A DNA stretch of 64,000 nt from Brachynemurus nebulosus (GCA_035578155.1 JAPWDM010000022.1:1488001-1552000), one strand, 5' to 3'. Counted from the stretch's first letter, positions 35,581-48,442 are shown. The notes: generated by a model not told the origin, from the letters alone. Program-made: numbers and translations.

Positions 35581-38555
35581 TTCAATGAAATTTGTGTGTT
35601 TATAAAATTTAAAGTAGTGAAGCCATAAGAATGATATACATATGTCTTATTGTAAAGACTGCATTCGATCCTGAAAATGTTAGCTCTCAGGTGTTATCCA
35701 GACAGAAGTTATGAGGGTTCAGAGATAGATTGAATCGCTTCGAGAAAAGATACAGCAGTGCACTGTACATTTGTTTATCCCCGTTTAGACTTTATCCCGT
35801 TTCTAAAATGCTAGTCTACGTAAAAGATAAAAAACACTTCACTACCACTACACTTATATATTTTAATTATCGTTTCCCTAACTGCTGGGAAAGGCGGCGG
35901 CCCCCTTTTGCCGCCGAGTATCGGCGCCCTTGTCTAGACGAGGGCACTATCGCGCCTCTAAATAGTTTTTTTTTTTTTTGACATTTAGTGCAATACTTCT
36001 TTTCTTTATTAGAGTTTTAGTTACACACTTCTAAAAAAGAAAGTGACCGAAACTTTCTTGAAACGAACTCTATGTATCGAAACTATACTTATATATATAA
36101 AAAAAAATATTTACGTTTCTTTCACGGTTCTGAATTGAAATTAGTTGAAACTAATTCGTTTATCAGATATTCTAATGAACTAATTATTCCTAGTATAGTT
36201 TCTTTATTTCATTTTCTTTACCTCGTATATTTGTTGCATGTTCTTCATTCGAAAAAAACATACATAATATATGTACTATACCTACTTTGTTATAATATGA
36301 TTGTTTTTGTTTGAAATAATCAAGTCACTCAGGATTTATTTTTATTATATTTGTAACTTTTTAAATGATATGTATATTTATTTTTAATGGCAAAAGTATT
36401 TAAAATTTAAATAAACATTATAATACACATATGCAATTAAGAAATGGATTAAACTGTTATTTAACCAACTAATAGTCGCAATGAAAAATATAACCCGTGT
36501 GATTGCGTGTCTTATAATAAGCGCGAATAGAATTGTTTTAAGAATTAAAAGTAAATTTTTAAATCAACACAAATTAAACCTAATCTCAAATATATTTAAT
36601 TTTTTTTAAGGAATAAAGGAAGGAATAATAATCAAATAAGGAATAAAATTCACACAATCTTCAATTGAAAAAATTTTTCCTTTATTATGATTTCTTAAAT
36701 TTTTTTACCTATTCCAAGAGTTCATCAGTGGCCATGTAACAAAGTAATAAAAATATTACTTAAATATTATTTTCCAAACTTTTATACAATAAGTCTACAA
36801 TTAACAAAATTGTTGTATAACTGTTAGGTGACAAAACCATATTAGGAAAATGAAAATTTCAAAAAGAAGCTTAATTTTGTGTTTCAGATAAGCCAATGAC
36901 AACGATTATATTTATTCAGATGTACTAGGGATTAGTTTTAATTTGTAATTATTCTTATTTCAAGCCCTGAAAACAACATTCAGTTTTAAATGTTAATGTT
37001 CAAGTAGTTTAAGTTTCCTTTTAAAATAGTGTCGAAATTTAGGAATGAACACATTTATACTCAATCTATATTTTTAGTAGTAAAGCTTACAATTCCTTAT
37101 TTTTTTCTGAACCGATGTAATTTTAGGTTTAGGGACCCAGAAACTTTGCTTTCTTCAAAACTAGGTTAATTTTCTAATTTCTGACCACCCGCTGAAGCTG
37201 TCTGCTGTGCACCGCAAAATATTTTTTTAAGCGCCAACTTTGACACTATATATAAAATGCATCGTCATCGGGAAAAAGGAAAATAATTTTTTTTTTAATA
37301 CCTACTTAACATCCTCATTCCAAATACACTTTTAATATATATTTTCTTTTTTAAACTTGATTTCGACTATAGTAGACATTTAAAAGTTTCTGGGTTTACC
37401 AATGACAACCTAACTCATGAAACATTCTAAACGAATATCTTATTTCCCTCTCTGGACATTCGTAATAACATTTTAACCCTCATATATTAAAAATTGTGTA
37501 TTATTTTATGTCGACTACAGTCGACGTTTGGAACGAGGAGGTTAAAGCAATGCCTGATAATGTGTAAAAATTTTCAGATAGTTTGGACATAAAGTTTCTC
37601 TAGAAAAAATTATTGAAAATGTATCTTTTTTTAGTTTCTAACCCTGAATAACCCCTTAATAAATTTTATTCAATTAGAAAATCTTATTTGTTTAATTATT
37701 TCAGTAACATCTCTGAAGCTTTCGTTACGTTGATGGTTCATTTGAAAACATTAGATACAATTGATACTTTACCTGTACCTATTAAAAATAATACTGTGCA
37801 AATATCCGGCAACAATTACCGCAGGGGCATATATTCATAATTTCCTTGAAATTTTTAGCAACCGCCGACATAATCAATCCCTAATTATTGAGTGGATTAC
37901 GTATATTTAATTAGATCTAATAACACAATTTCTTTTATAATTATTATATTCTCGTTAAAAGAGCCTCAGCAAAACAAATTTGCTTTTTTCTATTATTAGA
38001 AAACCTTTTATTTAAAATGACTCGCCAAACCACCGTTTGTACATAATGATCGATAAGGCACCGACGTCTTGTATATGTAAATTAATGTGAACTGATTTTA
38101 ATCAACACTTCAAAAATTCAACCAATATATTATTTCTGTAAATATTATACTGTTTCCCTCAAAATAATAAACGTGAATTTATACTGGACGAAAAATATTT
38201 TTTTTTACAAGAATTTATTCAACATAAATAAAATAAATTAAATTTTTTGTTGAGAATATTTGAGAAAACAGACTTTGTATGTGGTGGATGAATACTGGAG
38301 TGTAGGCGAAATAACGACGGCGTTTTCCCTGCGGTATATTAAAATTAAAATTGAAAACTCACAAGAAAGTAAAATGTAAACCTCAAATTTTTCATTCTAT
38401 TGTTATTTCAAGAATTTGCTTTTGAATTGTTTTCAGATATTTTATTTTTAATATTATACGTAACTTCTATAGAAATTTCTTCTGTAGTCAAAATCTTACC
38501 CATATATAAGAGTAAGAATCCATAAGTATCTATTTAAATTTTTGTTTGTTTTCAG
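35581..38555. other. Non-coding stretch with one GC-rich island
   Basis: Mostly AT-rich. At 35885-35962 a GC-rich patch (GGCGGCGGCCCCC ... GCCGCCGAGTATCGGCG ... CTTGTCTAGACGAGGGC) can form short hairpins. It is an island in strongly AT-rich DNA and more likely a transposon end than an exon. Nothing else supported. Confidence 0.45.
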
Positions 38556-38728
38556 GTCATTTTCATAATGGAATCTGTTTACCGAATACCGAAACAAAGA
38601 AATTCCGTAGCTAGTCTGGGCGCAAATCCCAGTCGGCGACGATCGACACCAATACCTGTGTTACCACCGCGAATACCAACACCAATGCCCACAATCAACA
38701 CCACAAATAACAACAATCCACAAACCAG
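38556..38728 (+). CDS. Candidate first coding exon of an unidentified host gene
   Basis: The acceptor TTTTTGTTTGTTTTCAG ends at 38555 and the donor CCAG|GTAAGA begins at 38729. Inside, an ATG at 38568 opens a frame with no stop through the donor (53 codons plus 2 bases). The peptide starts MESVYRIPKQRNSVASLG and continues basic (SRRRST), then proline- and asparagine-rich (IPVLPPRIPTPMP, TNNNNPQ). The GC content and codon pattern stand out from the AT-rich surroundings. This looks like a coding exon with a short 5' untranslated part and an upstream non-coding exon elsewhere. The sequence reads as a disordered N-terminus and I cannot name the gene. Later exons are not visible in the window. Confidence 0.6.
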
Positions 38729-38730
38729 GT

Positions 38731-39490
38731 AAGAAGATATTCTTAACAAATGTACATAATATAATATGTATATTTGGAACGACAAAATTGTTATTAACTT
38801 CAAGTTATTCCGTTCATTAAAGTTGTATAAATGTGGTTCATATACCGCTAGCATAAATAATATATTATCACTACCTGAATCTAATATTAACCGGTCAATG
38901 GTCATTGAGACTGTAGGGCGTCAAGTGAAATCTAACTACCACATACCGCTGTACCACGTCAACAATTCAGAGCTACAGTTGTTTATGCATTGATGTATTA
39001 GTTGTCAAAATAGTGCATTAGTTGGTTGTTTCGTCTTAATTCTGTATGGCTGTTAATGTAGCACAGCTTGTTCATTTTAACTTGGCGGGTCACAAAATCG
39101 GCGCAGAAACCTATTCGTGTAAGGGGTGTTGTAGTATTGTGGTAGTATTTGTGTACTTATACTCTGTAGATATGCTGATACACACTAACACATACAGATA
39201 TGCGTGAGGTTCAAAGTCCAGCCGCCAAGTAGAAATGAACAAGCTGTACCTACTTATAAGACTTTTATGAGTATGTACTTTGATTTTATTATCTAATACT
39301 TGTATATTTGAGAAAAATGTTCTCTGATCAGCAAACACATTTAGTACTGAATATCAGGCTTGTCGAGACCGCGACAGTCACGTCTGAAACTGGTCAGTTG
39401 TAAGAATCTGAGTTGTCAGTGGAGTTTGAAAGGAAAAAAAGCATAAAAGTCATATAAAAATTAAAATTTTTTTGGTCGAGATCAATTACA
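38731..39490. other. Non-coding stretch (probable intron)
   Basis: Follows the exon donor at 38729. No further exon found. Confidence 0.4.
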
Positions 39491-39497
39491 GGCATAA

Positions 39498-40128
39498 CTA
39501 AGGTGAACAAACGTCCCATTTTCAACGAGATAGCCCCGTTTTTCGGAAACATGTCTTGGTGCCCCAATTAAACTTCTCAGATGTAATTTTTAACTGCCTT
39601 TAAAATCCTTTACTTGGGTTCTTTCGTCGTAAACACCATGTAATCCTTTAAAGTACATTTGAAAAAAAGTAAGTTAGATTGCTGTAATTTCCAACAACGC
39701 CTTATCATTAGGGTAAGAAGATGTCTAATTGTATTAGTCATATTCTGATAATAAAATGAACTTGTTTATTATTCTGAATAAATTATTACCACTGGTGTAA
39801 GAGGTTTGGCTATGATTTCCTTGATAGTATCATTTTGTTTTTTTATCTTCCTACTCCCAACACAAGTTATTCTATCCAAATTATCGTTTCATTATAAAAG
39901 CTCTCATGCTATAGTGGTGGTGGAATCATCCGCTATCAAATTAATTTTATGGTAAAAAAAAAATTAGCACTGTAAATGACTTTAAAAACACCAATAGATA
40001 AATTTTCAAAAATTTTCCGGGGGGGCACCTTTTCTTGGGGGGGGGGGGGGGTACTCCGCACCCCCCAACCAAACCCCCCGGTAAAGTCGATTGTCCCGTT
40101 TTGACTCTTTACAAATCTGGTCACCTTA
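39498..40128. mobile_element. Possible small TIR element with poly-G tract
   Basis: The left part CTAAGGTGAACAAACGTCCC and the right part, read inverted, CCTAAGGTGACCAGATTTG ... AAAACGGGACAATCG, share an AAGGTGA-(C)CA end and a GTCCCGTTTT phrase. The interior holds a run of about 17 G at 40036-40052 beside C-rich runs. Weak match; no duplication fixed. Confidence 0.35.
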
Positions 40129-41009
40129 GGCATAACCCACATTATAGACAATTCAATTTATGTCCACTGTTTGTAGTTTCAATCAACTTATTGACAAAAG
40201 AATGCGTACATATGTATGTACCTATCCATTATCATTACGTACTTTATGATGTGATTCTGTTTCAAATTGAGACTCAAATGGGTACATATAAGTACGTAAC
40301 GTCATATTTATATTAAATTAAAGTGACTCATATCAAATTTTGTCACAAATAAAACTTATTATTACTTCTACTACCCTTTTTAAATACATTAGATAGTAGA
40401 TCTTGTGAGAAACAGCTATATTACGAGCTTGTCTGATACACAAATTTATGTGAATGAATCATTTTCAGTTAATATAAATCAGAGTATACATAAGTATGAG
40501 TTGCCATTGAGTCTATAACTGTCGCGGGACCTACCTTAACTTTCTACGGCCTGGAATATACCACGTTTCAAATATAAATGAGCATGAATTATCGTTAAAA
40601 AATTAAATAATTTTTATATTCGAAACAAATCAATCTTCTATTCGTTTCCAAAAACAAACTGAAAATTTGAGATTTACGTAAGTGCAAGTGAAAACGGAAA
40701 TTATTTAAATTCATAAGTGATGAATCATGGTTAAATTTAAGTGAAATTGACCATACTTTTTGTAGCATAGTATGTAAAAATAACACATACAGCTCTACGA
40801 CTCTGAATTAACCAGTTTATTTCATTATCTTAATATTAACCTTATTTACTTTATTTCTGATAAATATATTTCAAGTTTTCCATCGAAGTTTTTGCACCAA
40901 AAACTTGAATATTACTTATACTAGCTGTACTTGCGACGTCGTACGCGCGACGCATTGTTATGAAATCAATGAGAGTTATATAAGTGTAATAATCATACAG
41001 AACTAGCAT
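40129..41009. other. AT-rich non-coding stretch
   Basis: No gene seen. Short open frames only, without recognisable motifs. Confidence 0.45.
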
Positions 41010-41586
41010 AGCACAATAGTTTTTGCGTAATGCGTGCATATGGTTAAAATGGTTTTTCTATTTTCCCATGGAAATGGGATATTTTTCCGGAGTAAAAAAT
41101 ATCTTAGATGTTGATCCAGGTAATAAGTTATCACCATATCAAATTTCAACAAAATCTGTTCAATAGTTTTTGCTTAATGTGTGCACATGCTCAAAACGGG
41201 TTTTCTGTTTTCCCGTGGGAATAAGCCATTTTTTCGGAGTAAGAAGTATCTTAGATGTTGACCCAGTTAATAAGTTATCACTACACCAAATTTCATCAAA
41301 TTCTGTTTAATAATTTTTGCATAACATGCTCAAAATGGGTTTTCTGTTTTCCCGTGGGACTGGGGCATTTTTCCGGAGTAAGAAATATCTTAGATGTTGA
41401 CTCAGGTAATAAATTATCGCCATAATAAATTTCAACAAAATCAGACAGACAGACAAACAAAATTTTAAGAATAGCTGTTTTGGTATCTACATCGATAACT
41501 ACTTGTAGTAGCAGTACAATTTTCACAAAATATTCCATGTACAAGAACGGTCTCGTTACAGTTTTATTATATATACCTATAGATAT
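41010..41586 (+). repeat. Interspersed repeat A, copy 2
   Basis: Same orientation and order as 1-605: three TTTTCCCGTGGGA/GTAATAAGTTATC units (near 41110, 41260 and 41400), a short GACA run, then CTACATCGATAACTA and the AACGGTCTCGTTACA tail. Confidence 0.8.
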
Positions 41587-41667
41587 AACACGGTCTTTTA
41601 CTCGTATCTAAGGAAGAATGCAAGGATCGTCTTTGGGGATTGAATTAACACGTAGACGGTCAAAACC

Positions 41668-41780
41668 TGTAATGACAAAATGCTCAACTGATACATTCTT
41701 TTGACAGATAATACACTTTTATGGAATTGTTGTCGTTGTACGACGTTGTGTGTGAGTTAATCAGGTTTTATTGTGTGTGG
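41668..41780 (+). repeat. Dispersed repeat C, copy 2
   Basis: GACAAAATG...TTTTGACAGATAATACAC...ATTGTTGTCGTTGTACGACG...GTGTGTGAGTTA matches 30180-30310. Its terminal GACGTTGTGTGTGAGTTA phrase is present twice in tandem. Confidence 0.5.
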
Positions 41781-41844
41781 ACGTTGTGTGTGAGTTATTC
41801 AGGAAAATATGAATAGGTAGAAATAGGAACGGGACCCTGTGGTG

Positions 41845-42005
41845 TTAATGCCTGCTCTACCCTCTCGGTCGAAGTTCCTCACCGGAGTACGCGCTGAAGT
41901 TGGCCGAGGCCCAGGTGGCTCACGACACGAACCATTAGATTAACCTTCTACATTCTCGTACTCGATCAGCTTCAGGCTTTGCGAGTAGTGTAGAGCAGGC
42001 ATAAC
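41845..42005. repeat. GC-rich inverted repeat (CCTGCTCTAC ... GTAGAGCAGG)
   Basis: GCCTGCTCTAC at about 41850 pairs with GTAGAGCAGGC at about 41990 around a GC-richer centre of 120 bp. A hairpin-ended repeat fragment is likeliest. Confidence 0.4.
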
Positions 42006-42284
42006 GAGTTATATTGGTAATCAACAGATGCATCTCCCAATACATACAATATGTAGATACATTTCTATATATGGTTTAATCTGTACATTGTAAATATTTA
42101 ATAACAACAATACAACACGCATATACAGGTTTGAGTACCTACATACGAATACATTGAAATTTGTTATTTATATATACGTGTAACAAACAAACAAACAAAC
42201 AATAGAGAATATTTTTAATTAATTAAAATTTATTGATTTTACATCGACCATAAATACAAGTGGAAGAATGATAGGTTATTTTTT

Positions 42285-43857
42285 TAAATTAATTATTATT
42301 ATTATTATTATTATTGTTATTTTTTTTTTTTAAATAAAATTGGAGCACTGCTGCCTGTGGATGGCGCGGTCAGCAGTGTCCGGCGGCATCGCCAGCGGAG
42401 GGCATGCGCCGCCATACAAACGATAGTAAATAAAAAACATACACAAAATAGACAGGGACACATAAATGCACTAGACAACGGACAAACACAGACAATAAAA
42501 ACAAACTAACAAGCAAACCTGCCATCCCAGGGTCTAGGGAAATGCTCTGTAAGGACAGGGCGAATAACGCCGAAACCAAGGAAGTGCCCTGCCTCAAATC
42601 GACATTATGAGATCTTTGCAACGCTGAATGGATGAACCCCCCAGCTATGCAGAGCAATTCCACATTCATATATATAATTTTACTCATTTATTTCAAAATT
42701 TTTAATTTTTTCTTTTTTTTCTTTTTCTTCTACAAGTGCCACTGGTGGCCTGAAGTCATTCAGTGGTATAATAAATACAGGCTTAAAAAAGAGAACAAAC
42801 AGCAGTCAGACCAGCTGACTAGGTGCATTCTGTCTGAAAGTATAAAAACGAATTAAAACAATAATACCAGGGGTGTAAAGAGCCTCTCGTGGCATAACAA
42901 AGTTAAAAGAGACGAACACAAAGACACGAATGGTTAAAAAAAAGAAGCAACAACGCAAGACTTAGTTAAAAAAGACAAAACAAGAAAAGTCACAGCTCTG
43001 ATTACATAAGTATCACAGCACAAAGAAACAAATAACTGCCCCGTGGCAAAATCCTGCTCTCCATACTCTCGACAATTCCGAAACGGCTTCGTCAACTCAT
43101 AGGAACTCGTCCGTGTAAGGAATAAATGACGTCCGCTTACTAAGTGAATAACTTACAACCGTTCAGTCAGACGTCGGGGTTCAACTTACACGGGAGACTA
43201 GGCCACATTCGTCTGAGTCGAGGCTACAGAGAACAGGACAGTCCCACGGAGTATCACAGAAATTCCCATTTTATTCCCATCACACCGAGCGGGCGGAAGC
43301 GGCCACATCGACCCCATAGAACGCATCCATGTGAGGAACGACCGACGTTTCTGCTTACTAGGTGAGCATCCTCGAACCGTTCAGACAGATGTCGCTCACA
43401 CAGGAGAACCAGTGCGTCGAGGGCTGCGCTCCTACCTATCAACATGATGAGAACAAAACACGGGTCTTTATCCCAGAAATGCACCACCGGTGTGCACCAA
43501 CCGGTGGATCCAGAGTAAAAAGTTAAAATAAAAACACAGTTACAAGGCTATCACAGATGAGAATTCCACAAACCACAGACGATATCACCTTTTCAACTCC
43601 TCTGAATTCGAGTCACGATTTTGGGCATGCACACACATATGGATACTAAACACATTCGACGCTACAGCCAGACATCAGGGCGAGAATAACAAGCATCTAG
43701 CAGACGATGGTATTTCTCACATACGATGGAAACCTCTGTCGAACCTACGATGTTCATCCTCGTCGAAAATAATACCCGAGCCTCGTTGGCCTCCTCGCCG
43801 AAGCTAACAGTTGTCCGCCGGGCACGACGGGGACGTGAGGTTGGATTTATACCCAGC
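42285..43857 (-). mobile_element. 5'-truncated non-LTR retrotransposon remnant ending in an A-rich/TAA tail
   Basis: Read on the minus strand, this GC-richer block ends with an A-run and (TAA)n (+ strand 42292-42340, ATT repeats), the tail type of I/Jockey-like elements. Its upstream part includes a minus-strand open frame at 43662-43859 (PRRARRTTVSFGEEANEARVL) with protein-like composition but no recognised domain. A diverged tandem pair lies inside (43105-43200 and 43325-43420). No reverse transcriptase motif is seen, so the assignment rests on the tail and composition. Confidence 0.5.
43105..43420 (+). repeat. Diverged tandem pair, period about 218 bp
   Basis: CGTCCGTGTAAGGAATAAATGACGTCCGCTTACTAAGTGA...AACCGTTCAGTCAGACGTC (43108 on) is echoed by ATCCATGTGAGGAACGACCGACG...TGCTTACTAGGTGA...AACCGTTCAGACAGATGTC (43326 on). 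Confidence 0.6.
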
Positions 43858-43980
43858 ATTATTATTATTATTATTACATACGCAGTGGGAGTACCTGGCA
43901 GCTGCTTCGCTTTCTGTTTGCCTGAAAGCTCCTTACTTTATGGAGCTGGTATCCATGATTCTGTATAAATATAGAAGAAA
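43858..43980 (-). mobile_element. Second non-LTR 3'-end fragment with (TAA)n tail
   Basis: On the minus strand a short fragment (CAGCTGCCAGGTACTCCCAC) ends in (TAA)n (+ strand ATT repeats at 43858-43876). It directly abuts the start of the 42285-43857 remnant, so two tails of the same type lie in one orientation. Confidence 0.45.
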
Positions 43981-43984
43981 ATAT

Positions 43985-44218
43985 TTGTTTATTGATGTTT
44001 AGTTTTTGATTTTCTAGTGTATAAAACTTAAAAACACGTTTTTTTTACCCTTAACGTATTGAGAGTCGGTGAACTCGGATCTTTTAATCAAAAGTCGATA
44101 TTTTAACTTTTAAGTGTTACCGAAAATTAAAAAAAAATATTAAAAATTAAGCGTTGCTATCTTGAGAAACTTCTCAACTAACGAAATCTTTTTGATTTTT
44201 TGATTTCGGTGGTGAGTT
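43985..44218 (+). repeat. Direct repeat D, copy 1
   Basis: CTTGAGAAACTTCTCAACTAACGAAATCT...GATTTTTTGATTTCGGTGGTGAGTTATGC (about 44160-44222) recurs in the same orientation at about 48870-48928 with few changes. It lies immediately before the retrotransposon fragment. Confidence 0.65.
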
Positions 44219-44990
44219 ATGCGGTTAACCGAAATGAACATAATAAGGAAATACAAAATGCCACAGGATGGCTCAGTATATATAGGCAACAAAAATCATA
44301 AATACTTCACTAGAAAACAAATTTGTAATAGCAACAGACTCCATCAGCAGTTTATTCTCCTTAAAAAACATATTTACATCCCATCCTATATGCCAAAAAA
44401 ACCAAAACATCTTGAGCGAACTTTAAAACAAAGGAAAGGACATAAAATTTCTCTGGGTACCCTCACATCAAAGTATTAGAGGAAATAAAAATGCTAATAC
44501 ACAAACAAAAATCGCCAGCACAGATGATGATGCGCAACAATACAATAAAATTGCGCACAAAGATCTATTCACAAAGTCAAAGAGAGAATTGCTGAAGCAA
44601 TGGGAAAAACAGTGGAACGAGGGACGAGACAACCATTTAAAACAAATTGAAATAACCGCCAAACCTTGGAAATATTCATACACAGACCGACAGACACAAA
44701 TCATAATGATCAGACTAAGACTTGGACATACAAAACTGACACATAAACACATATACGACAAAGAGCTAAAACCAAACTACAACATCTGCAAAGAAGACAT
44801 TACCATAAAACACATACTAGCGCACTGCCAAAAATACCTGACTCAAAGAAGAAAACATACATCGACACTTGACATAAAAAAATTACTCACACCAGAAAAC
44901 AAAAAGCACAAGGACGTAACAAATTATATAAAAGACATAAAATTCATCATAAACGGACTCCACTGTACTTATCAATAAATAAAATCATAA
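44219..44990 (+). pseudogene. C-terminal remnant of a Jockey/I-type non-LTR retrotransposon ORF2
   Basis: In one frame (44589-44978) the protein reads LKQWEKQWNEGRDN ... PWKYSYTDRQTQIIMIRLRLGHTKLTHKH ... CKEDITIKHILAHC, the region after RNase H in Jockey-like ORF2 proteins, where R-L-R-x-GH-(T/S)-x-LTH and the C-x-x-x-x-T-x-x-H-x-L-x-x-C pattern are typical. Just upstream, in a third frame (about 44440-44520), FLWVPSHQSIRGN shows the end of an RNase H domain. The 44219-44479 frame covers the preceding part. At least one frame change and a missing 5' end make it dead. It ends 20-25 bases before repeat B copy 2. Confidence 0.75.
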
Positions 44991-46205
44991 TCACAATTAA
45001 CAAAAGCGCCGTGAGCAGCGGGGCCCCATCACGGAAGTCGAATTTTTCCCTTCATCTTCGGTATTGAAGGTCTACAAGCGAAATGTGATTGAAAGTCTGC
45101 AAGCGATTTGTCATTTTGGTGGTTTCAAAACTGATGATGAGTGTCCGGCTGATCGGCTTTAAAAAAAGGTTTTAAGTTTTTAAGGGCTGAATCTCGCAGA
45201 ATTATCCAATGCTAGTTACGCGTATTTGAACTATCCTCGACGACTTGTTATAAAAGTACGTTCAATTTTTTCATTTAAATTTTTAAATTGACTATTCGCC
45301 TACTTGTCTTATAGTATAAATATAAAGCATCTTAAACACATTTAACAATACCATTGAATTCCGATGTAAAAATGGGAGAAGTGGGGGAGAAAAGTAATGT
45401 GGGATCCCTAAAGGGCACTAACTGGATACTAACTCAATACATGTGTAAAATTTCAGACCTCTATGTTTACTCAGAGAGTCTCTAGGCGTGTTAGAAAAAT
45501 GGCAAAAAAATTAAGGAAATATTGGCATAAAAATCGTGGGGTTAAGGGTTAAAAGTTGAAACCTCCAAAAAGCAGTGGCTGGCTATTAACTTAAACTGTA
45601 CACAAAATTTCAGCCCTGTAGGTTTATTTGGGGAGATTTTGATCCGAACGAAACTGTTAAAAAACAAGAATAATCATGTTCTTTTTGGTATAAAAGTGGT
45701 GAGGGTAAGGGTTAAAAGTTGAGACCCCCAAAAGGCACCTCCTTGGTACTAACTCAACCCGAATACAAAATTTCAGCCTTCTAGGTTTATTTGGGTGACC
45801 TGTGCGAGTAATACAAACTTCGAAAACGTTAAAAAAGCATGAAATTGTAGCTTAAAAATGGTGGGGGGGGGGGGGTAAAATATTAAAACCTCCAAAGAGC
45901 AGACCCTAGGTATGAACTCTATCAACATACGAAATTTCAACCCTCTAAGTTAATTCTGGGCGACTGTGGGCGCGTAAGATCCAGTAAAAATCATTTTTCC
46001 CCCTCTACTCCCTCCATATCATCCTAGGAAGCTGAATTTTGAATATGTTGTAGGTAATTGACCGAAACATTATTTCCAACCGGTTTCGAAAAGTTTTATT
46101 GTTTTGTTGCCCCCTACCCCCCTAAATATTGGGTCAGATCCAAAATCGGGCCCTACACATATTAAAAGGTAGCGGGAATATGTATATATTAGTTATTATA
46201 TATTT

Positions 46206-46218
46206 ATTATATATTAGT

Positions 46219-46289
<71 letters not shown>

Positions 46290-46290
46290 G
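46206..46290. repeat. (TA)n microsatellite
   Basis: About 70-80 bp of TA. Counterpart of the TA tract internal to repeat B copy 1. Confidence 0.95.
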
Positions 46291-46517
46291 AGTTATTTCC
46301 CTTACATATATATAGGGAAGGGAAATTATAATTATATATATATTTAACTAAAATATTGGTATATTTTATTTCAGTACTTATGACTTTTTTGATGGCAACA
46401 GATTAATTGTGTATTTTGATTATAATATTAATAAACTTAAATTTCAAGTTAGTAGATAGTTGAACTTAAAAATTAAGAGTGTAGTCTTGCAGTACTACAT
46501 AAATAGTAGTCGTCTAA

Positions 46518-48133
46518 CAAGTAAAGGTCCCGAGGCCGGACCTATCGATTTTGATGAAACTTAAATATGTTGTAGAACACTAAAAACTAAGGGACACGTA
46601 TTTTTTTTTATCTGCGGAAAAACGGTTTGAAGGGGTGAAATCGCACTCCAAAAATTGGGGTAAAAATTTAATTTTTTAAATATCTCGAAAACGGTAAGAG
46701 ATAGAGCAAAAGTTTAAATTGACGATATTACTCTTTTTTAAAGAGCTATCTATTGATATGCAATTTGTTCATATTACATCAACAGGGGTGGCTGGGGGTT
46801 AATTTTGCAAAAAGGGGGTGAAAAATAAACAATATAAAAATTTTGTTTACAGATTTGAAATCTACGTCAAAAAATCTAATTGACCTGTTTTTGCTTAATA
46901 TCCTAATATTAAGTCTAGGGGTAGTTAACTAGAGGGTGACTATGTCGAATAATCGTACTATTTGGGTATTTCAAGAAGTTCTTCTTCATGGAAAATAGCT
47001 TAGGACAATTAAAATAACGTAGAAATGAAATTCTCGAATTCAAAATTGAGTTTGAGTAACATTGGAGAGGGGGTGAGTCACCCTCTTAAATTACATACTA
47101 GTTTATATACACTAATTGTTTAATTTAACACACTCATAGTGGGTAAAATAATGTCACAATAAGTGGTTCTGAAGTTGGACTATCATATGTAAGGTCTTTA
47201 TTAGGTTTGTTTTTTAATGGATATTATAGTTTTCCTTATCGAAAATTATCGATACCGAAAATTACATAACCTAACCTAAAATAACGAAACCTAATAAAAG
47301 AACCATTCAGAACCATCTATTGTGACATTATTACCCCCTGTCAGTGTGTTAATTGCAAAAATTAGTGTATGTAAACTAGTATGTAATTCAAGAGGGTGAC
47401 TCACCCCCTCTCCAATGTTGCTTAAAATCAATTTTGAATTCGAGAATTTCATTTTAGTCCAACTTCAGAACCACTTATTGTGACATTATTTTACCCACTA
47501 TCAGTGTGTTAATAGCAAAAATTAGTTTATATAAACTAGTATGTAATTTAAGAGGGTGACTCACCCCCTCTCCAATGTTGCTCAAACTCAATTTTGAATT
47601 CCAGAATTTCATTTCTACGTTATTCTAATTGTCTTAAGCTATTTTCCACGAAGAAAAACTTCTTGAAATACCCAAATTGTACGACTATTCGACATAGTCA
47701 CCCTGTAGTTAACTACCCCTAGACTTAATATTAGGACATTGAGCAAAAATAGGTCAATTAGATTTTTTGACGTAGATTTCAAATCTGTAAACAAAATTTT
47801 TGTATTGTTTATTTTTCACCCCCTTTTTGCAAAATTAACCCCCAAATTTTAACCCCCAACCACCCCTGTTAATGTAATATGAACAAATTGCATATCAATA
47901 GATAGCTCTTTAAAAAAGAGCAATATCGCCAATTTAAACTTTTGCTCTATCTCTTACTGTTTTCGAGATATTTGAAAAATTAAATTTTTACCCCAATTTT
48001 TGAAGGGCGATTTCACCCCTTCAAACCGTTTTTCCGCAGATAAAAAAAAATACGTGTCCCTTAGTTTTTAGTGTTCTACAATATATTTAAGTTTCATCGA
48101 AATCGATAGGTCCGGCCTCGGGACCTTTACTTG
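46518..48133. mobile_element. Foldback MITE, 1.6 kb, with TAA duplication
   Basis: The ends are CAAGTAAAGGTCCCGAGGCC and its exact inverse, GGCCTCGGGACCTTTACTTG. TAA flanks both sides (46515-46517 and 48134-48136). The arms match for about 600 bp (46518-47130 against 47520-48133). The centre carries an extra partial copy of the arm (about 47370-47460, with GAGGGTGACTCACCCCCTCT). A 3-bp TWA duplication is characteristic of PIF/Harbinger elements. No transposase inside. Confidence 0.85.
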
Positions 48134-48437
48134 TAAGTACGTCCGTTTTCATAATGTACTGAGTGATACGGAAAAAACGGAAGAATATAGGAAAATTTTT
48201 TATTAGTTGTAGTTGGCTATGATTCTGTATTTTACATTAATTTTTAATTCTGAACAACTTTTCCCAGTAAAATTTTTGTCAAGTTTCAATAATTAGGGTA
48301 CTTTACTCTTACGCCAATTTCACATTCTTAAGTCCATTCTGTATACAATAGAGTTTGTTCAAATTGTAATGGGTGCATTTTTAATTTAAGAACATGCCAC
48401 CAACTTTTAGTAAGAATAAAATTTTCTGAGAAAATGA

Positions 48438-48442
<5 letters not shown>

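Noticed and set aside
40036..40052. Run of about 17 G as a possible G-quadruplex or regulatory site
   Set aside because: A single homopolymer beside C-rich runs inside a probable repeat; length is also unreliable in sequencing.
42370..42687. 105-codon minus-strand frame with hydrophobic segments
   Set aside because: It lies in the untranslated 3' part of a non-LTR remnant and has no retroelement motif.
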